Assembly (NCBI GenBank): GCA_002453155.1 | Contig: DKGG01000050.1 | Span: 1 to 49,169, forward strand | Direction of reading: 5' to 3' | DNA length: 49,169 nt | Source of the DNA: Bdellovibrionaceae bacterium UBA6776 | GTDB taxonomy: Bacteria > Bdellovibrionota > Bdellovibrionia > Bdellovibrionales > UBA1609 | In this document: piece after piece, positions 26,445-34,397 of the stretch | Numbering within the stretch: the first letter of the stretch is position 1 | How the letters are laid out: each line of letters starts with the position of its first letter | Position numbers and translations under genes: made by a program | Notes under the pieces: model-generated | What the model was told of the DNA's origin: nothing | The model's input: only the letters and a program-made list of their open reading frames with translations | Databases searched by the model: none

Positions 26445-27401
26445 ATGAAATCATTTTTTGATCTGACTCCAGACCTTGTCTTCGCCGCCCTTGAACAGGA
26501 AGGGCTTCGACCGACCGGAGAATACTTTCAACTCAACTCCTATGAAAATCGGGTTTTTCAAGTGACCTTGGAAGATGGGTCGAAAGTGGTGGCCAAATTC
26601 TATCGACCCGGACGGTGGGATTTGACCGCAATTAAAGAAGAACATGAATTTTTAGAGGATCTTCGAAAAGAAAGTTTTCCGGTGGTCAGTCCTCTTTTGC
26701 TGTCCAAACAGGGAGAGACCCTCTCTACCTTTCGAAATTTGTATTTTGCCGTTTTTCCCAAGGCCATGGGACGACTTCCCCAAGAAATTCTATTGAAGGA
26801 CTTTCCCCAATTGGGAAAATCTTTGGCCCACCTCCACAATGTGGGCGCCAAAAGAACTCACTTGCACCGTCCCTCCTGGTCCGCTGCTGACAAAGGCTGG
26901 CCCGCTTTTCACAGAATTCTTCCGTTGCTTCCCTCGCACTTGCTCTCTCGCTATGAACAGGCCGCCAGCGAAATTCTTCAGCACTTGGAAGATTTGGAAG
27001 CTCATGCACAGTTTCAAAGAATCCACGGGGATTGCCACCGTGGAAACCTTCTTCAAACAGACATTCCCGGAAAGCCCAATCAGTTCTTTTTTATGGATTT
27101 TGACGACATGGGAATGGGCTCTGTGGTTCAGGATTTTTGGATGATTTGCACCGGAGATGCAGATGAGGCCAGCGAGGCCTTGGATCAATTGCTTGAAGGC
27201 TACCAAGAGTTGCGCAGTTTCAATGAGGAAGAGTTGGAGATGATGGAACCCCTTCGAGGACTGCGCATCATTCATTATGCGGCTTGGATTCACCAACGCT
27301 GGAGCGATCCCAGCTTTCCACAACTCTTTCCACAGTTTGGCTCGGAGTCCTATTGGCTGGATGAAATTCAGCAACTGGAAGCCATTGCAGACGGTCTGTG
27401 A
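26445..27401 (+). CDS. srkA: SrkA/RdoA-type stress response kinase
   Basis: This 318-residue aminoglycoside-phosphotransferase-fold kinase matches E. coli SrkA (YihE/RdoA), which phosphorylates protein Ser/Thr and protects cells under oxidative and envelope stress. SYENRVFQV and VVAKFYRPGRWD form the nucleotide-binding lobe with its lysine; RIHGDCHRGNLL is the catalytic loop and FMDFDDMGMG carries the metal-binding Asp. In E. coli it sits with dsbA; no oxidoreductase is nearby here. Confidence 0.9.
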   Translation: MKSFFDLTPDLVFAALEQEGLRPTGEYFQLNSYENRVFQVTLEDGSKVVAKFYRPGRWDLTAIKEEHEFLEDLRKESFPVVSPLLLSKQGETLSTFRNLYFAVFPKAMGRLPQEILLKDFPQLGKSLAHLHNVGAKRTHLHRPSWSAADKGWPAFHRILPLLPSHLLSRYEQAASEILQHLEDLEAHAQFQRIHGDCHRGNLLQTDIPGKPNQFFFMDFDDMGMGSVVQDFWMICTGDADEASEALDQLLEGYQELRSFNEEELEMMEPLRGLRIIHYAAWIHQRWSDPSFPQLFPQFGSESYWLDEIQQLEAIADGL

Positions 27402-27497
27402 TTCCTCACTGTAGACGCGCCGCCACATATGCCTGAGCCTCACCCTACGCGGTTGGTTTCAGAGCCAAATTAAGGTAATTCCTGGGTTGGTTTTTTC

Positions 27498-27524
27498 GAC
27501 AAAAAGGAGCTTCTCCCTTTTGTC
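27498..27524. repeat. Strong hairpin just upstream of the SRP RNA
   Basis: GACAAAAAGGAG, loop CTT, then CTCCCTTTTGTC pair over 11 bp with one A-C mismatch, ending 6 nt before the first base I assign to the SRP RNA. No T-run follows on either strand, so it is not an ordinary terminator. It may be a 5' extension of the primary transcript marking a processing site, or a regulator site. It falls where a -10 element would be expected if transcription began at the mature 5' end. Confidence 0.45.
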
Positions 27525-27530
27525 ATCTAT

Positions 27531-27626
27531 GGCCGGGTCCCATACGATAGGCTTCTCAAGCGAACCCCGCCAGGTCCGGAAGGAAGCAACGGTACTTGGG
27601 ATCTATGCGATATGGGGTGCCTGGCC
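27531..27626 (+). ncRNA. ffs: Signal recognition particle RNA (4.5S, small type)
   Basis: The conserved apical loop AGGTCCGGAAGGAAGCA (27572-27588) is the universal SRP RNA domain IV signature that binds Ffh. The ends pair as GGCCGGGTCCC with GGGGTGCCTGGCC, giving a hairpin of about 96 nt, the small bacterial form without an Alu domain. It guides ribosomes making membrane and exported proteins. Immediately downstream is dnaX, the classic ffs-dnaX-ybaB-recR order. The exact 5' and 3' ends are estimated. Confidence 0.93.
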
Positions 27627-27656
27627 ACTCTTAGCTTTTGAAATCGAGGGGATGGA

Positions 27657-29333
27657 TTGAGTTCATACGAAGTGATAGCCCGCAGATGGCGACCGCAAGA
27701 GTTCAACGCACTGATTGGCCAAGATCATATCCGCCAAACTTTGCTCAATGCTCTTCGCAAAGATCGCCTGCATCACGCCCTTCTTTTTACCGGCCCTCGC
27801 GGAACGGGAAAAACCTCCACCGCAAGAATTCTTGCAAAGGCTCTTCGCTGTCCAAATGCTGTGGACTACACGCCTTGTGGAAAATGTCCTGAGTGTGAAG
27901 ACATTCAAAATGGACGCAGCCTCAATGTGATTGAAATCGATGGAGCGTCCAACAACGGTGTGGATGCCATTCGTGAACTTCGCGATACCGTTGGCTACAT
28001 GCCCTCCAGTGGCACTCATAAGATATACATCATCGATGAAGTGCACATGCTTTCACAGAGTGCGTTCAATGCTTTGCTGAAAACTTTGGAAGAGCCTCCC
28101 TCTCATGTGTTTTTTATTTTTGCGACCACCGAAGTTCAAAAAATTCCAGCCACCATTTTGTCTCGCTGCCAACGTTTTGATTTTCGAAAAATTCCATTGA
28201 AGTTGGTTAGTGAACACCTGCAAAGAATTGCCGATGCCGAAAATGTGCATGTTTCAAAAGAGGCCTTGTGGTTGATTGCGAAACAAGGTGGCGGCTCTAT
28301 GCGAGATGCCCAAAGTCTTTTGGAGCAAATGATCAATTTCTCTGGAGGTGAAATTCATCAACAGAATGTGATCGATACCTTGGGACTGACAGACCGTGGT
28401 GCCCTTTATCAAATTTGGTCCGCAATTGCTCACAAAGACCTGACGGCCCTCAAAGATTTTTTGCTGCAATTTTCTCAGAGTCATTTGGAACCGCGATCTT
28501 TTATTGAGGACCTTTTGGAAACCATTCGAAACACTCTTTTGGTTCGCCTGTCTCCAGACTCCCATCACATTTTGGACCTTCCTGAATCAGAGATTGAAGA
28601 GTTGCGACAGGTCTCTGAAAAGCTCACCGAAGAGGACCTTCACTGGCAGTTTGATATGGCTCTGAAAGGAGCACAGGATCTTTCCAAAGGCAGTGATGCG
28701 CGATTGGTTTTAGAAATGATTTTGCTTCGGATGGCCAGCTCTCCTCGCTTTGCAGAATTTGAAAATCCTGTTGGGGCTCCGGAAAAGACTCCCGTACAAA
28801 CGACAAAGCCTGCGACGACAGCAACGCCAAAAGTAAAACCAGCACCCGCAAAAACAAAAATCACAGTAAAACCAGAGTCCACTCCTGAAGCTCCACAAAA
28901 CGAAGCTCCCGTGGATGACTCTCCCAAGCAGCCCGATCACTGGCGTGAGTTTGTGGAGAAGGTCAAAAACATCAATGGCTTGGTGGGTGCTCAACTTGAA
29001 AATTGCTACTTAAAAAAACAAGAGGGCAAAAAACTGATTTTGGCAGTTCCCTCCAAGCTGAAATTTATATTCGAAAAAATCAGCCATCCCGATTTTCAAA
29101 AGAAGTTGAGCAACTACTTAAACACCTTTTGGGGACCCGGGTACGAGTTTGAAATTCAACTGGGAGATTTGGATTCTTCAGAAGCTCCCACTCCAAAAAC
29201 TTTGACGGCCATAAGCAACGAAAAGCAGGCCGCCGAGGAAAAAGAACAGATTGAAAACCATCCTTTGGTAAAGTCTGCCAAAGGCATTTTTAATGCAGAA
29301 ATCAAAGCAATTAAAGACATGAAGCCAAACTAG
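27657..29333 (+). CDS. dnaX: DNA polymerase III subunits tau/gamma
   Basis: This 558-residue clamp-loader ATPase loads the sliding clamp and links polymerase cores. The Walker A loop GPRGTGKT is at 46-53, four zinc cysteines follow (CGKCPEC), Walker B is IYIIDEVHML and sensor 1 is LSRCQRFDF. An Ala/Pro/Lys-rich linker lies near residues 375-425, followed by a C-terminal domain that may bind the polymerase alpha subunit. The start is TTG with GAGGGG upstream. An A7 run at about 29010 (TTA AAA AAA) is the only homopolymer that could allow slippage to a short gamma form. Confidence 0.96.
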   Translation: MSSYEVIARRWRPQEFNALIGQDHIRQTLLNALRKDRLHHALLFTGPRGTGKTSTARILAKALRCPNAVDYTPCGKCPECEDIQNGRSLNVIEIDGASNNGVDAIRELRDTVGYMPSSGTHKIYIIDEVHMLSQSAFNALLKTLEEPPSHVFFIFATTEVQKIPATILSRCQRFDFRKIPLKLVSEHLQRIADAENVHVSKEALWLIAKQGGGSMRDAQSLLEQMINFSGGEIHQQNVIDTLGLTDRGALYQIWSAIAHKDLTALKDFLLQFSQSHLEPRSFIEDLLETIRNTLLVRLSPDSHHILDLPESEIEELRQVSEKLTEEDLHWQFDMALKGAQDLSKGSDARLVLEMILLRMASSPRFAEFENPVGAPEKTPVQTTKPATTATPKVKPAPAKTKITVKPESTPEAPQNEAPVDDSPKQPDHWREFVEKVKNINGLVGAQLENCYLKKQEGKKLILAVPSKLKFIFEKISHPDFQKKLSNYLNTFWGPGYEFEIQLGDLDSSEAPTPKTLTAISNEKQAAEEKEQIENHPLVKSAKGIFNAEIKAIKDMKPN

Positions 29334-29342
29334 GAGGCGACA

Positions 29343-29663
29343 ATGAAGGGTATGGGCGGCGGAGGCATGCAGGCCTTGATGAGACAAGCCAATCAAATGC
29401 AAAACAAAATGAAGAAGCTCCAAGAAGATTTTCAAGCTCGTGAGTTCGAAGGAACTTCTGGTGGCGGAGCCGTAAAAGTCGTCGCTTTGGGCAACTACCA
29501 ACTGAAAAGTGTGGAAATCAACCCGGACGCCATGGACGACCAAGAAATGCTTCAAGATTTAATCCTTACGGCCACCAACGAAGTGATGAAAACCGTAAAA
29601 ACCACCTACGAACAGGAAATGTCCAAAGTGACCGGTGGATTTTCTATGCCGGGAATGTTCTAA
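29343..29663 (+). CDS. ybaB: YbaB/EbfC nucleoid-associated protein
   Basis: This 106-residue DNA-binding protein is a YbaB/EbfC homologue that coats the nucleoid as dimers. The pattern MQNKMKKLQEDF followed by FEGTSGGGAVKVVALGNYQL and SVEINPDAMDD is diagnostic, and Met/Gly-rich termini are usual. AGGAGG lies just before the ATG. It sits 9 bp after dnaX and 7 bp before recR, the widely conserved order. Confidence 0.95.
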   Translation: MKGMGGGGMQALMRQANQMQNKMKKLQEDFQAREFEGTSGGGAVKVVALGNYQLKSVEINPDAMDDQEMLQDLILTATNEVMKTVKTTYEQEMSKVTGGFSMPGMF

Positions 29664-29670
29664 TTTTCCC

Positions 29671-30279
29671 ATGCTTGGAAAAATTCCTTCTCTCAATAAA
29701 CTGATCCTGGAATTGGGTCGCATCCCTGGTGTGGGACCGAAGTCCGCTCAAAGGATGGCCTATCACCTGATGCGAGCCCCTCTGTCTCAAGTGGAGTCTC
29801 TGAGGGAATCTTTGAAAGCCGTCAAACTGAACGTTAAGGAATGTCCTCAATGTTTTGCTTTTGTCGAAGGCGAAAAAATTTGCGAAGTGTGTTCGGACCT
29901 GCACCGCCGCGAAGATCTTTTGTGCATTGTGGAAGACCCTTCTGACATCGACTCCATTGAAAACTCTGGGGTTTTTAACGGTCGGTATCACGTCCTTCAT
30001 GGAGCCATCTCCCCTTTGGATGGCATTCAACCGGAAGATTTGAAAATTCCAGCACTCCTTCACCGGCTGGATGAACCCGAAAGCAAGATCAAAGAGGTCA
30101 TTTTGGCCTTGGATGCCGACCTTGAAGGTGACACGACGGTGCTTTATTTAGCGAAATTGCTTAAACAGAGAGAAATTTCGGCGTATCGTATTGCTCATGG
30201 GGTACCGATTGGTGGGGATATTGACTATATCGACCATCGGACTTTAGGAAGAGCGATTGAAAACAAGGTTCAGGTCTAA
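29671..30279 (+). CDS. recR: Recombination mediator RecR
   Basis: This 202-residue protein works with RecF and RecO to load RecA at gaps. The helix-hairpin-helix LGRIPGVGPKSAQRMAYHL, zinc finger CPQCFAFVEGEKICEVC, and Toprim motifs VEDPSDID and ALDADLEGDTT are all present. I use ATG 29671; an upstream in-frame extension to 29635 lies inside ybaB. The stop and mglA start share TAATG. Confidence 0.95.
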   Translation: MLGKIPSLNKLILELGRIPGVGPKSAQRMAYHLMRAPLSQVESLRESLKAVKLNVKECPQCFAFVEGEKICEVCSDLHRREDLLCIVEDPSDIDSIENSGVFNGRYHVLHGAISPLDGIQPEDLKIPALLHRLDEPESKIKEVILALDADLEGDTTVLYLAKLLKQREISAYRIAHGVPIGGDIDYIDHRTLGRAIENKVQV

Positions 30280-30869
30280 TGTCGTTTATTAACTACAATG
30301 CCAAAGAAATTCACTGCAAGGTTGTTTATTATGGTCCCTCTCTGGGAGGTAAAACCACCAACCTTCAATGGGTTTACCAAAAGACCATGTCGGGTGAAAA
30401 ATCGGATCTCTTTTCCATTCCCGGAGATGCTGAGCGCACTTTGTTTTTTGACTTCCTTCCTTTGAACATTGGAGAGATTCAAGGCTACAAAACTCGAATG
30501 CATCTCTACACGGTCCCAGGACAAGTGGTTTATGATGCTTCTCGAAAATTGATCCTAAAAGGTTTGGATGGTTTGGTCTTTGTTGCGGATTCTCAAGAAG
30601 AACGCATGGAAGAAAACATTCAAGCTCTCAAAAACCTCGAACGAAATTTGACCCAACAGGGCTACGGAATCAATGAGGTCCCTTTGGTTTTTCAATACAA
30701 CAAAAGAGACCTGCCCAACGCCGTTCCCTTGGAAGAGATGAAAACAGCTCTCAACAAATACAACAGTCCAGAATTTGAAGGCACAGCCTCTGAAGGCAAA
30801 GGGGTCTTTGAGTCCCTCAAGAGTGTGTCGAAATCGATTATCAACGTTCTTAAGGGCGGAGATATTTAA
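30279..30869 (+). CDS. mglA: MglA-type small Ras-like GTPase
   Basis: This 196-residue GTPase matches MglA, the polarity switch of Myxococcus. The P-loop GPSLGGKT is at 19-26, a switch region reads YTVPGQVVYDASRKLILKG (with the MglA-type arginine), and the guanine motif is NKRD. In Bdellovibrio bacteriovorus MglA is known to act at the pole in prey invasion. No mglB GAP gene is in the window, so GTP hydrolysis must be controlled by a protein encoded elsewhere. It is translationally coupled to recR. Confidence 0.94.
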   Translation: MSFINYNAKEIHCKVVYYGPSLGGKTTNLQWVYQKTMSGEKSDLFSIPGDAERTLFFDFLPLNIGEIQGYKTRMHLYTVPGQVVYDASRKLILKGLDGLVFVADSQEERMEENIQALKNLERNLTQQGYGINEVPLVFQYNKRDLPNAVPLEEMKTALNKYNSPEFEGTASEGKGVFESLKSVSKSIINVLKGGDI

Positions 30870-30875
30870 GCCCCG

Positions 30876-30905
30876 TTGACGTTTCCTGAAAGAAGCCTGT
30901 ACTTT
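30876..30905 (+). promoter_or_regulatory. Possible sigma-70-type promoter for nadA
   Basis: TTGACG (30876-30881) and TACTTT (30900-30905) are separated by 18 bp in the 57-bp gap between mglA and nadA. The -35 box matches 5 of 6 positions, the -10 box is poor. It would let nadA be expressed apart from the upstream operon. Confidence 0.25.
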
Positions 30906-30926
30906 GGCTTCGCAAGGGGGATGGAC

Positions 30927-31898
30927 ATGGAAATTCAAGAACGAATTTTAAAGCTAAAAAAAGAACGCGGAGCTCTTCTGCTGTCCCACTTTTACGAGCC
31001 CGCAGAAATTCAAGACATCGCCGATGAAGTGGGAGATTCCCTCTATTTGGCTCAGAAGGGCCAATCCGCAAATCACCCTGTCGTTCTTCTGGCGGGCGTG
31101 GTTTTTATGGCCGAAAGCGTGAAGATTCTTTCTCCAAACAAAACCGTACTGGTTCCTGATCTGAACGCGGGTTGCTCTTTGGTGGATTCTTCTCCTGCAG
31201 ATCAGTACAGACAGTGGAGAATGAAACACCCCGAAGGAATTTGCATCAGCTACATCAACTGCAGCGCAGAAGTGAAAGCCATTTCTGATGTGATTTGCAC
31301 TTCGTCCAACGCTGAAAAAATTGTTAATGCCATTCCAAAACATCGGCCCATTCTTTTTGGACCGGATAAAAACTTAGGACGCTATCTTTCGAAAAAGCTG
31401 AATCGCGAAATGATTTTGTGGCCCGGCTCTTGTGAAGTTCATGTTTTGTTTTCCAGTCGAAAACTTTTTGAATTAAAAACAAATCATCCCGAAGCTTTGG
31501 TTTTGGCTCATCCCGAATGTGATGAGACCGTTTTGGATTATGCCGATGTGGTTGGATCCACATCTCTTTTGCTCAAAACTGTAGAAGAGCGTCCTGAAAA
31601 AACATTTGTTGTGGCCACAGAAACGGGAATTTTTCATCAAATGAAAAAACTCCGTCCGGATGCGGAACTGATTCAAGCACCCTTTCAAAGTAGCTGTGCC
31701 TGCAATGACTGTCCTTATATGAAGCTCAACTCCTTAGAAAAAATTGAATCGGCTTTACAAACCTTAACGCCTGAAGTGCAACTTCCCACCCAACTGATGG
31801 AAAAGGCAAAGGTTTCTCTGGATCGCATGATGGCACTCACTCAAGGCCAATCTGTTCAATGGCCGGAATCCTTTTCTGCACCAACTGTTTCAATCTGA
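30927..31898 (+). CDS. nadA: Quinolinate synthase
   Basis: This 323-residue iron-sulfur enzyme condenses iminoaspartate with dihydroxyacetone phosphate into quinolinate for NAD synthesis. SHFYEPAEIQDIAD, FMAESVKIL and ICTSSNAEKIV are substrate blocks. The three [4Fe-4S] cysteines are seen in NAGCSLVD, CEVHVLF/HPECDETV and CACNDCPYMKLN. AGGGGG lies 6 nt before ATG 30927, favouring it over ATG 30921. No nadB or nadC is nearby. Confidence 0.95.
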   Translation: MEIQERILKLKKERGALLLSHFYEPAEIQDIADEVGDSLYLAQKGQSANHPVVLLAGVVFMAESVKILSPNKTVLVPDLNAGCSLVDSSPADQYRQWRMKHPEGICISYINCSAEVKAISDVICTSSNAEKIVNAIPKHRPILFGPDKNLGRYLSKKLNREMILWPGSCEVHVLFSSRKLFELKTNHPEALVLAHPECDETVLDYADVVGSTSLLLKTVEERPEKTFVVATETGIFHQMKKLRPDAELIQAPFQSSCACNDCPYMKLNSLEKIESALQTLTPEVQLPTQLMEKAKVSLDRMMALTQGQSVQWPESFSAPTVSI

Positions 31899-31987
31899 GA
31901 ATTTGTAAAAAAACCTCTTAACTTTGGTCCAGTGGCTCCGATGAGTTTTATAGAAAATGATTTCTCTCAAACGAAAGTGAGCATTCT

Positions 31988-32392
31988 ATGGGAGCAGAAA
32001 GAAGAATTGCGGATCGAAAGCTGGTTGACCCTGTTCGCGTTGCGGAATTGACCTCCCTGTCGAGCTACAATGTGATTGCTTCTGAAGGTATCATTATTGA
32101 TGCTTCTCAATCTGGTTTTTTACTGAAAGTGGATCGCTTGGATTTGATTCCCGAGGACTATAAGAAAAATTTAAATTTAAATGAGCTGATTGGGGATCAA
32201 GTGGTGATGTTTCTGCCCCAAATGAATTTGGATTTGGATGGCACGGTCACCCGTGCTCTTCATACCGGACGCGGCTGTTTTGAAATCGCTGTGACATTTT
32301 CTCAGGACATTCCTGAGTATTGGCGGGACTGTTTGGTGGATCTTCTTCCTTACCCGGGAGAATTTGAAAACCCTTCTCAGTTTGACGACTAA
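31988..32392 (+). CDS. PilZ-domain protein (probable cyclic-di-GMP receptor)
   Basis: This 134-residue protein carries a PilZ domain. The cyclic-di-GMP binding signature is visible as R6xxxR10 (ERRIADR) and D38-A-S40-Q-S-G43 in IIDASQSGF, and the following beta strands end in GRGCFEIAVTF. Single-domain PilZ proteins bind the nucleotide and act on motility or envelope partners. It stands alone between nadA and a convergent hypothetical gene. No output domain is present. Confidence 0.75.
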   Translation: MGAERRIADRKLVDPVRVAELTSLSSYNVIASEGIIIDASQSGFLLKVDRLDLIPEDYKKNLNLNELIGDQVVMFLPQMNLDLDGTVTRALHTGRGCFEIAVTFSQDIPEYWRDCLVDLLPYPGEFENPSQFDD

Positions 32393-32406
32393 ATTCTAAA
32401 TTGGCT

Positions 32407-33057
32407 TTAGAGATCTGCAAAAGGAGGGAGTCCTCCCTCCTGTGCCAGAACAATGGGATAGTGCGTGGGCAAAAACCAAGAAAGCGCTTCCGCAAAGGCC
32501 CGATGTTCTCTTTCTGGAGGATTTCCCAAAGAGTCTACGGAAATGATTAAATCTGTTTGAGAATAATCCTTGGATGTGGCGACCAAAATTTTTGGATACT
32601 TCACTCCTTGAGCATTCAAAAATTGTCTTAAAACTTTTCGCACATACAAAGGAAGATAAGCTTCGGAAGGCGGGCCAAAAAGAAATCCCGCTTCTTTTTT
32701 GTAAGCGACCGGCCCCGATGTGGTCTTCGCATCAAAGTCTTGGAACATGCCCTTTTCTTTGAAGTGCCAAATCATTCCATAAGTAAAAATATAATCAGGC
32801 ATCATCTTGTAGGCATTGAGAACCATCCCTATGCCTCGAGTGGAAAGCCAGTCCACCACTCGCACCACGGGCTCACCCGCTTGAGGAGAAGCCTTAACAT
32901 GAAGATAAGGCCACCCGTCAGGACCACTTTGGGCTTCCGAAGAACTCAACTCGACCTTGGCCTCGGAAAAGGCCACCATGAGGGCGCGCTCCCACTCGAG
33001 ATTTCGATAGGATTCGGGCTGACTCAATAACTGATAAAGGTCCAGGGTTCTTGCCAT
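32407..33057 (-). CDS. Conserved-looking protein of unknown function
   Basis: I do not recognise this 216-residue soluble protein. It has no signal peptide or membrane helix, has a mixed alpha/beta composition, and contains DGWPYLHV, MMPDYIFTYGMIWHF, FLFGPPSEAYLPLYVRKVLRQFL and LIISVDSLGNP. I use ATG 33057 because the TTG two codons earlier lacks support; no clear ribosome binding site precedes either. Coding character is supported by composition and by filling the whole gap between neighbours. Confidence 0.65.
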   Translation of the reverse strand: MARTLDLYQLLSQPESYRNLEWERALMVAFSEAKVELSSSEAQSGPDGWPYLHVKASPQAGEPVVRVVDWLSTRGIGMVLNAYKMMPDYIFTYGMIWHFKEKGMFQDFDAKTTSGPVAYKKEAGFLFGPPSEAYLPLYVRKVLRQFLNAQGVKYPKILVATSKDYSQTDLIISVDSLGNPPEREHRAFAEALSWFLPTHYPIVLAQEGGLPPFADL

Positions 33058-33116
33058 AAACAATAGCTAGCGAAGTGCCGATCAAGAATCAAGAAACTTC
33101 ACCCAAGGAATCCATC

Positions 33117-33413
33117 ATGTCGAATAAAAATTCTGAGCCCCAATCACTCTCTGAAGCCATTGAAAACTTGGAGTCCAAGTCGAAGTCGACTGTGGCCAGC
33201 CAACTGGATGATCTCCAAAAAGTCATTCAACAGCTCAAGCCTCGCGTCGATGAAATGTTCAGCAAGGCTAGCCATGAAATCAAAGACAAGGCCCAAACCG
33301 CAGAGCAAGAGGCCCGAAAGACCATTCAAGAAAAGCCCTTTATTGCTGTGGGTTTGACTGCACTTTTGTTTGCTTTGATCGGCTTTGTCTTAGGACGAAG
33401 TTCGAAGGATTAA
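33117..33413 (+). CDS. YqjD/ElaB-like tail-anchored protein (DUF883)
   Basis: This 98-residue protein has a long amphipathic helical stretch (SLSEAIENLESK through KDKAQTAEQEARKTI) and a C-terminal transmembrane segment PFIAVGLTALLFALIGFVLG followed by RSSKD. That layout matches the E. coli YqjD/ElaB family, inner-membrane proteins that bind ribosomes in stationary phase. AAGGAA precedes ATG 33117; an in-frame extension upstream is unlikely. A YqjE-like gene follows after 1 bp. Confidence 0.8.
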   Translation: MSNKNSEPQSLSEAIENLESKSKSTVASQLDDLQKVIQQLKPRVDEMFSKASHEIKDKAQTAEQEARKTIQEKPFIAVGLTALLFALIGFVLGRSSKD

Positions 33414-33414
33414 A

Positions 33415-33747
33415 ATGGGGTTTGTTGTCCGCGCTCTTTTTAAGATGTTCACCCTTCACAAGTTGAAACAAAAGGGCGAGCTGTATCTTTTGAAATTCCT
33501 CAATGGAGTTCGACTGGGACTGCGAGCTAGTTTTTTAGTGGTTTTGCTTTTTCAAATTTTTCTATGCGGAATCTTGCTCACGATCTATTCAGTGTACCAA
33601 TTGATTCCCATTGAGGAGCATTTAAAGCTTTATGGACTTCTGGGATTGGGCCTGCTCTTTGTGATCGTGCCCCTCAGTTTGATTCTGTGGTGCACGTCCG
33701 ATCACACTTGGTACCAGGCCCTCTCTTCAAAAAAACATTTGGACTGA
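33415..33747 (+). CDS. Small membrane protein, YqjE-like in position
   Basis: This 110-residue protein has a basic N terminus and two transmembrane helices (about 37-60 and 72-92), the second ending LSLILWCTSDHTW. It follows a YqjD-like gene directly, as YqjE (phage holin-like superfamily) does in Enterobacteria, so I compare it with YqjE. Sequence similarity is not obvious by eye, and the function is unknown. Its stop lies 1 bp from a convergent gene. Confidence 0.6.
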   Translation: MGFVVRALFKMFTLHKLKQKGELYLLKFLNGVRLGLRASFLVVLLFQIFLCGILLTIYSVYQLIPIEEHLKLYGLLGLGLLFVIVPLSLILWCTSDHTWYQALSSKKHLD

Positions 33748-33748
33748 A

Positions 33749-34234
33749 CTAGCGGATATTTCCCAAGCGGCACTGTCCGGTGCGCGCGAAATACCACGCT
33801 GAATTTCGAACCACTCCGAAATAGCCTCTTTGAACAAATCGGCCACCGATTCTTAAATCATAAATCGGTCCGCCGGGAGAATGGCCCACAAAATAAACGT
33901 TACAGTATGCGACTCCACCAGGAGCTGGATAATAGGGACCTGTCGGAGGAAGTACCACAGGAGGTTGTGCTGGACCGGGGTATGGATAAGGTTGTGGTTG
34001 AAAGCGTCCATCATGACGAGGATGCCGTCTATGGTGTCGACCGTCATCGTTGTGATGACGCCCATCGGGTATTTCTGTTTCAATGGGCTCTTCATCGACG
34101 ATTTCCCAACCATCGCACTCTTCCAGATAACATTCCGCGGGGGCCTCGTATTCATACTCATCCGAATGGCCCACGGTGGAAAACAGGATGAAACAAATCA
34201 ATCCCATCAATGACAATAGACTTAAAGATCTCAT
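33749..34234 (-). CDS. Secreted His- and Pro/Tyr-rich protein
   Basis: This 161-residue protein has a signal peptide (hydrophobic core LLSLMGLICFILFSTVG, cleavage near HSDEY). A Glu/Tyr/Cys-rich segment and a His/Arg/Asp cluster with six His between residues 60 and 74 follow, then a Pro/Tyr-rich linker (79-105), and a C-terminal domain with YCNVYFVGHSPGGPIYDL. The His cluster suggests divalent metal binding; the last domain is unassigned. It is divergent from the nuclease gene with a perfect dyad between them. Confidence 0.65.
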   Translation of the reverse strand: MRSLSLLSLMGLICFILFSTVGHSDEYEYEAPAECYLEECDGWEIVDEEPIETEIPDGRHHNDDGRHHRRHPRHDGRFQPQPYPYPGPAQPPVVLPPTGPYYPAPGGVAYCNVYFVGHSPGGPIYDLRIGGRFVQRGYFGVVRNSAWYFARTGQCRLGNIR

Positions 34235-34261
34235 TTCCTCTCCTTTGTGAGTGAGGATGGT

Positions 34262-34276
34262 TTATCAATTTGATAA
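34262..34276. promoter_or_regulatory. 15-bp perfect dyad TTATCAATTTGATAA
   Basis: TTATCAA-T-TTGATAA is an exact 7-1-7 inverted repeat in the 163-bp divergent gap between the His-rich protein and the EndA-like nuclease, 28 bp upstream of the former's start. It is a good candidate operator controlling one or both genes. No regulator is adjacent. Confidence 0.45.
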
Positions 34277-34397
34277 CGCGTTGTGTACAGAAAAGATTTC
34301 ACAGTCTTCCCCGACCAAGGTCGCCTTTCTTGTTAGGATTTCTTTTCTTTTTAAGAATGGAGATTTCCACCGTAAATATTTTTGATTCAATAAAGGT

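Noticed and set aside
29005..29030. A7 run in dnaX as a programmed frameshift site for gamma
   Set aside because: The heptamer A AAA AAA fits slippage, but I see no clear downstream stem-loop and the alternative frames give no family-like length.
32407..33057. Possible SseB-like or other named family for the minus-strand hypothetical
   Set aside because: I could not find a specific motif that supports any named family.
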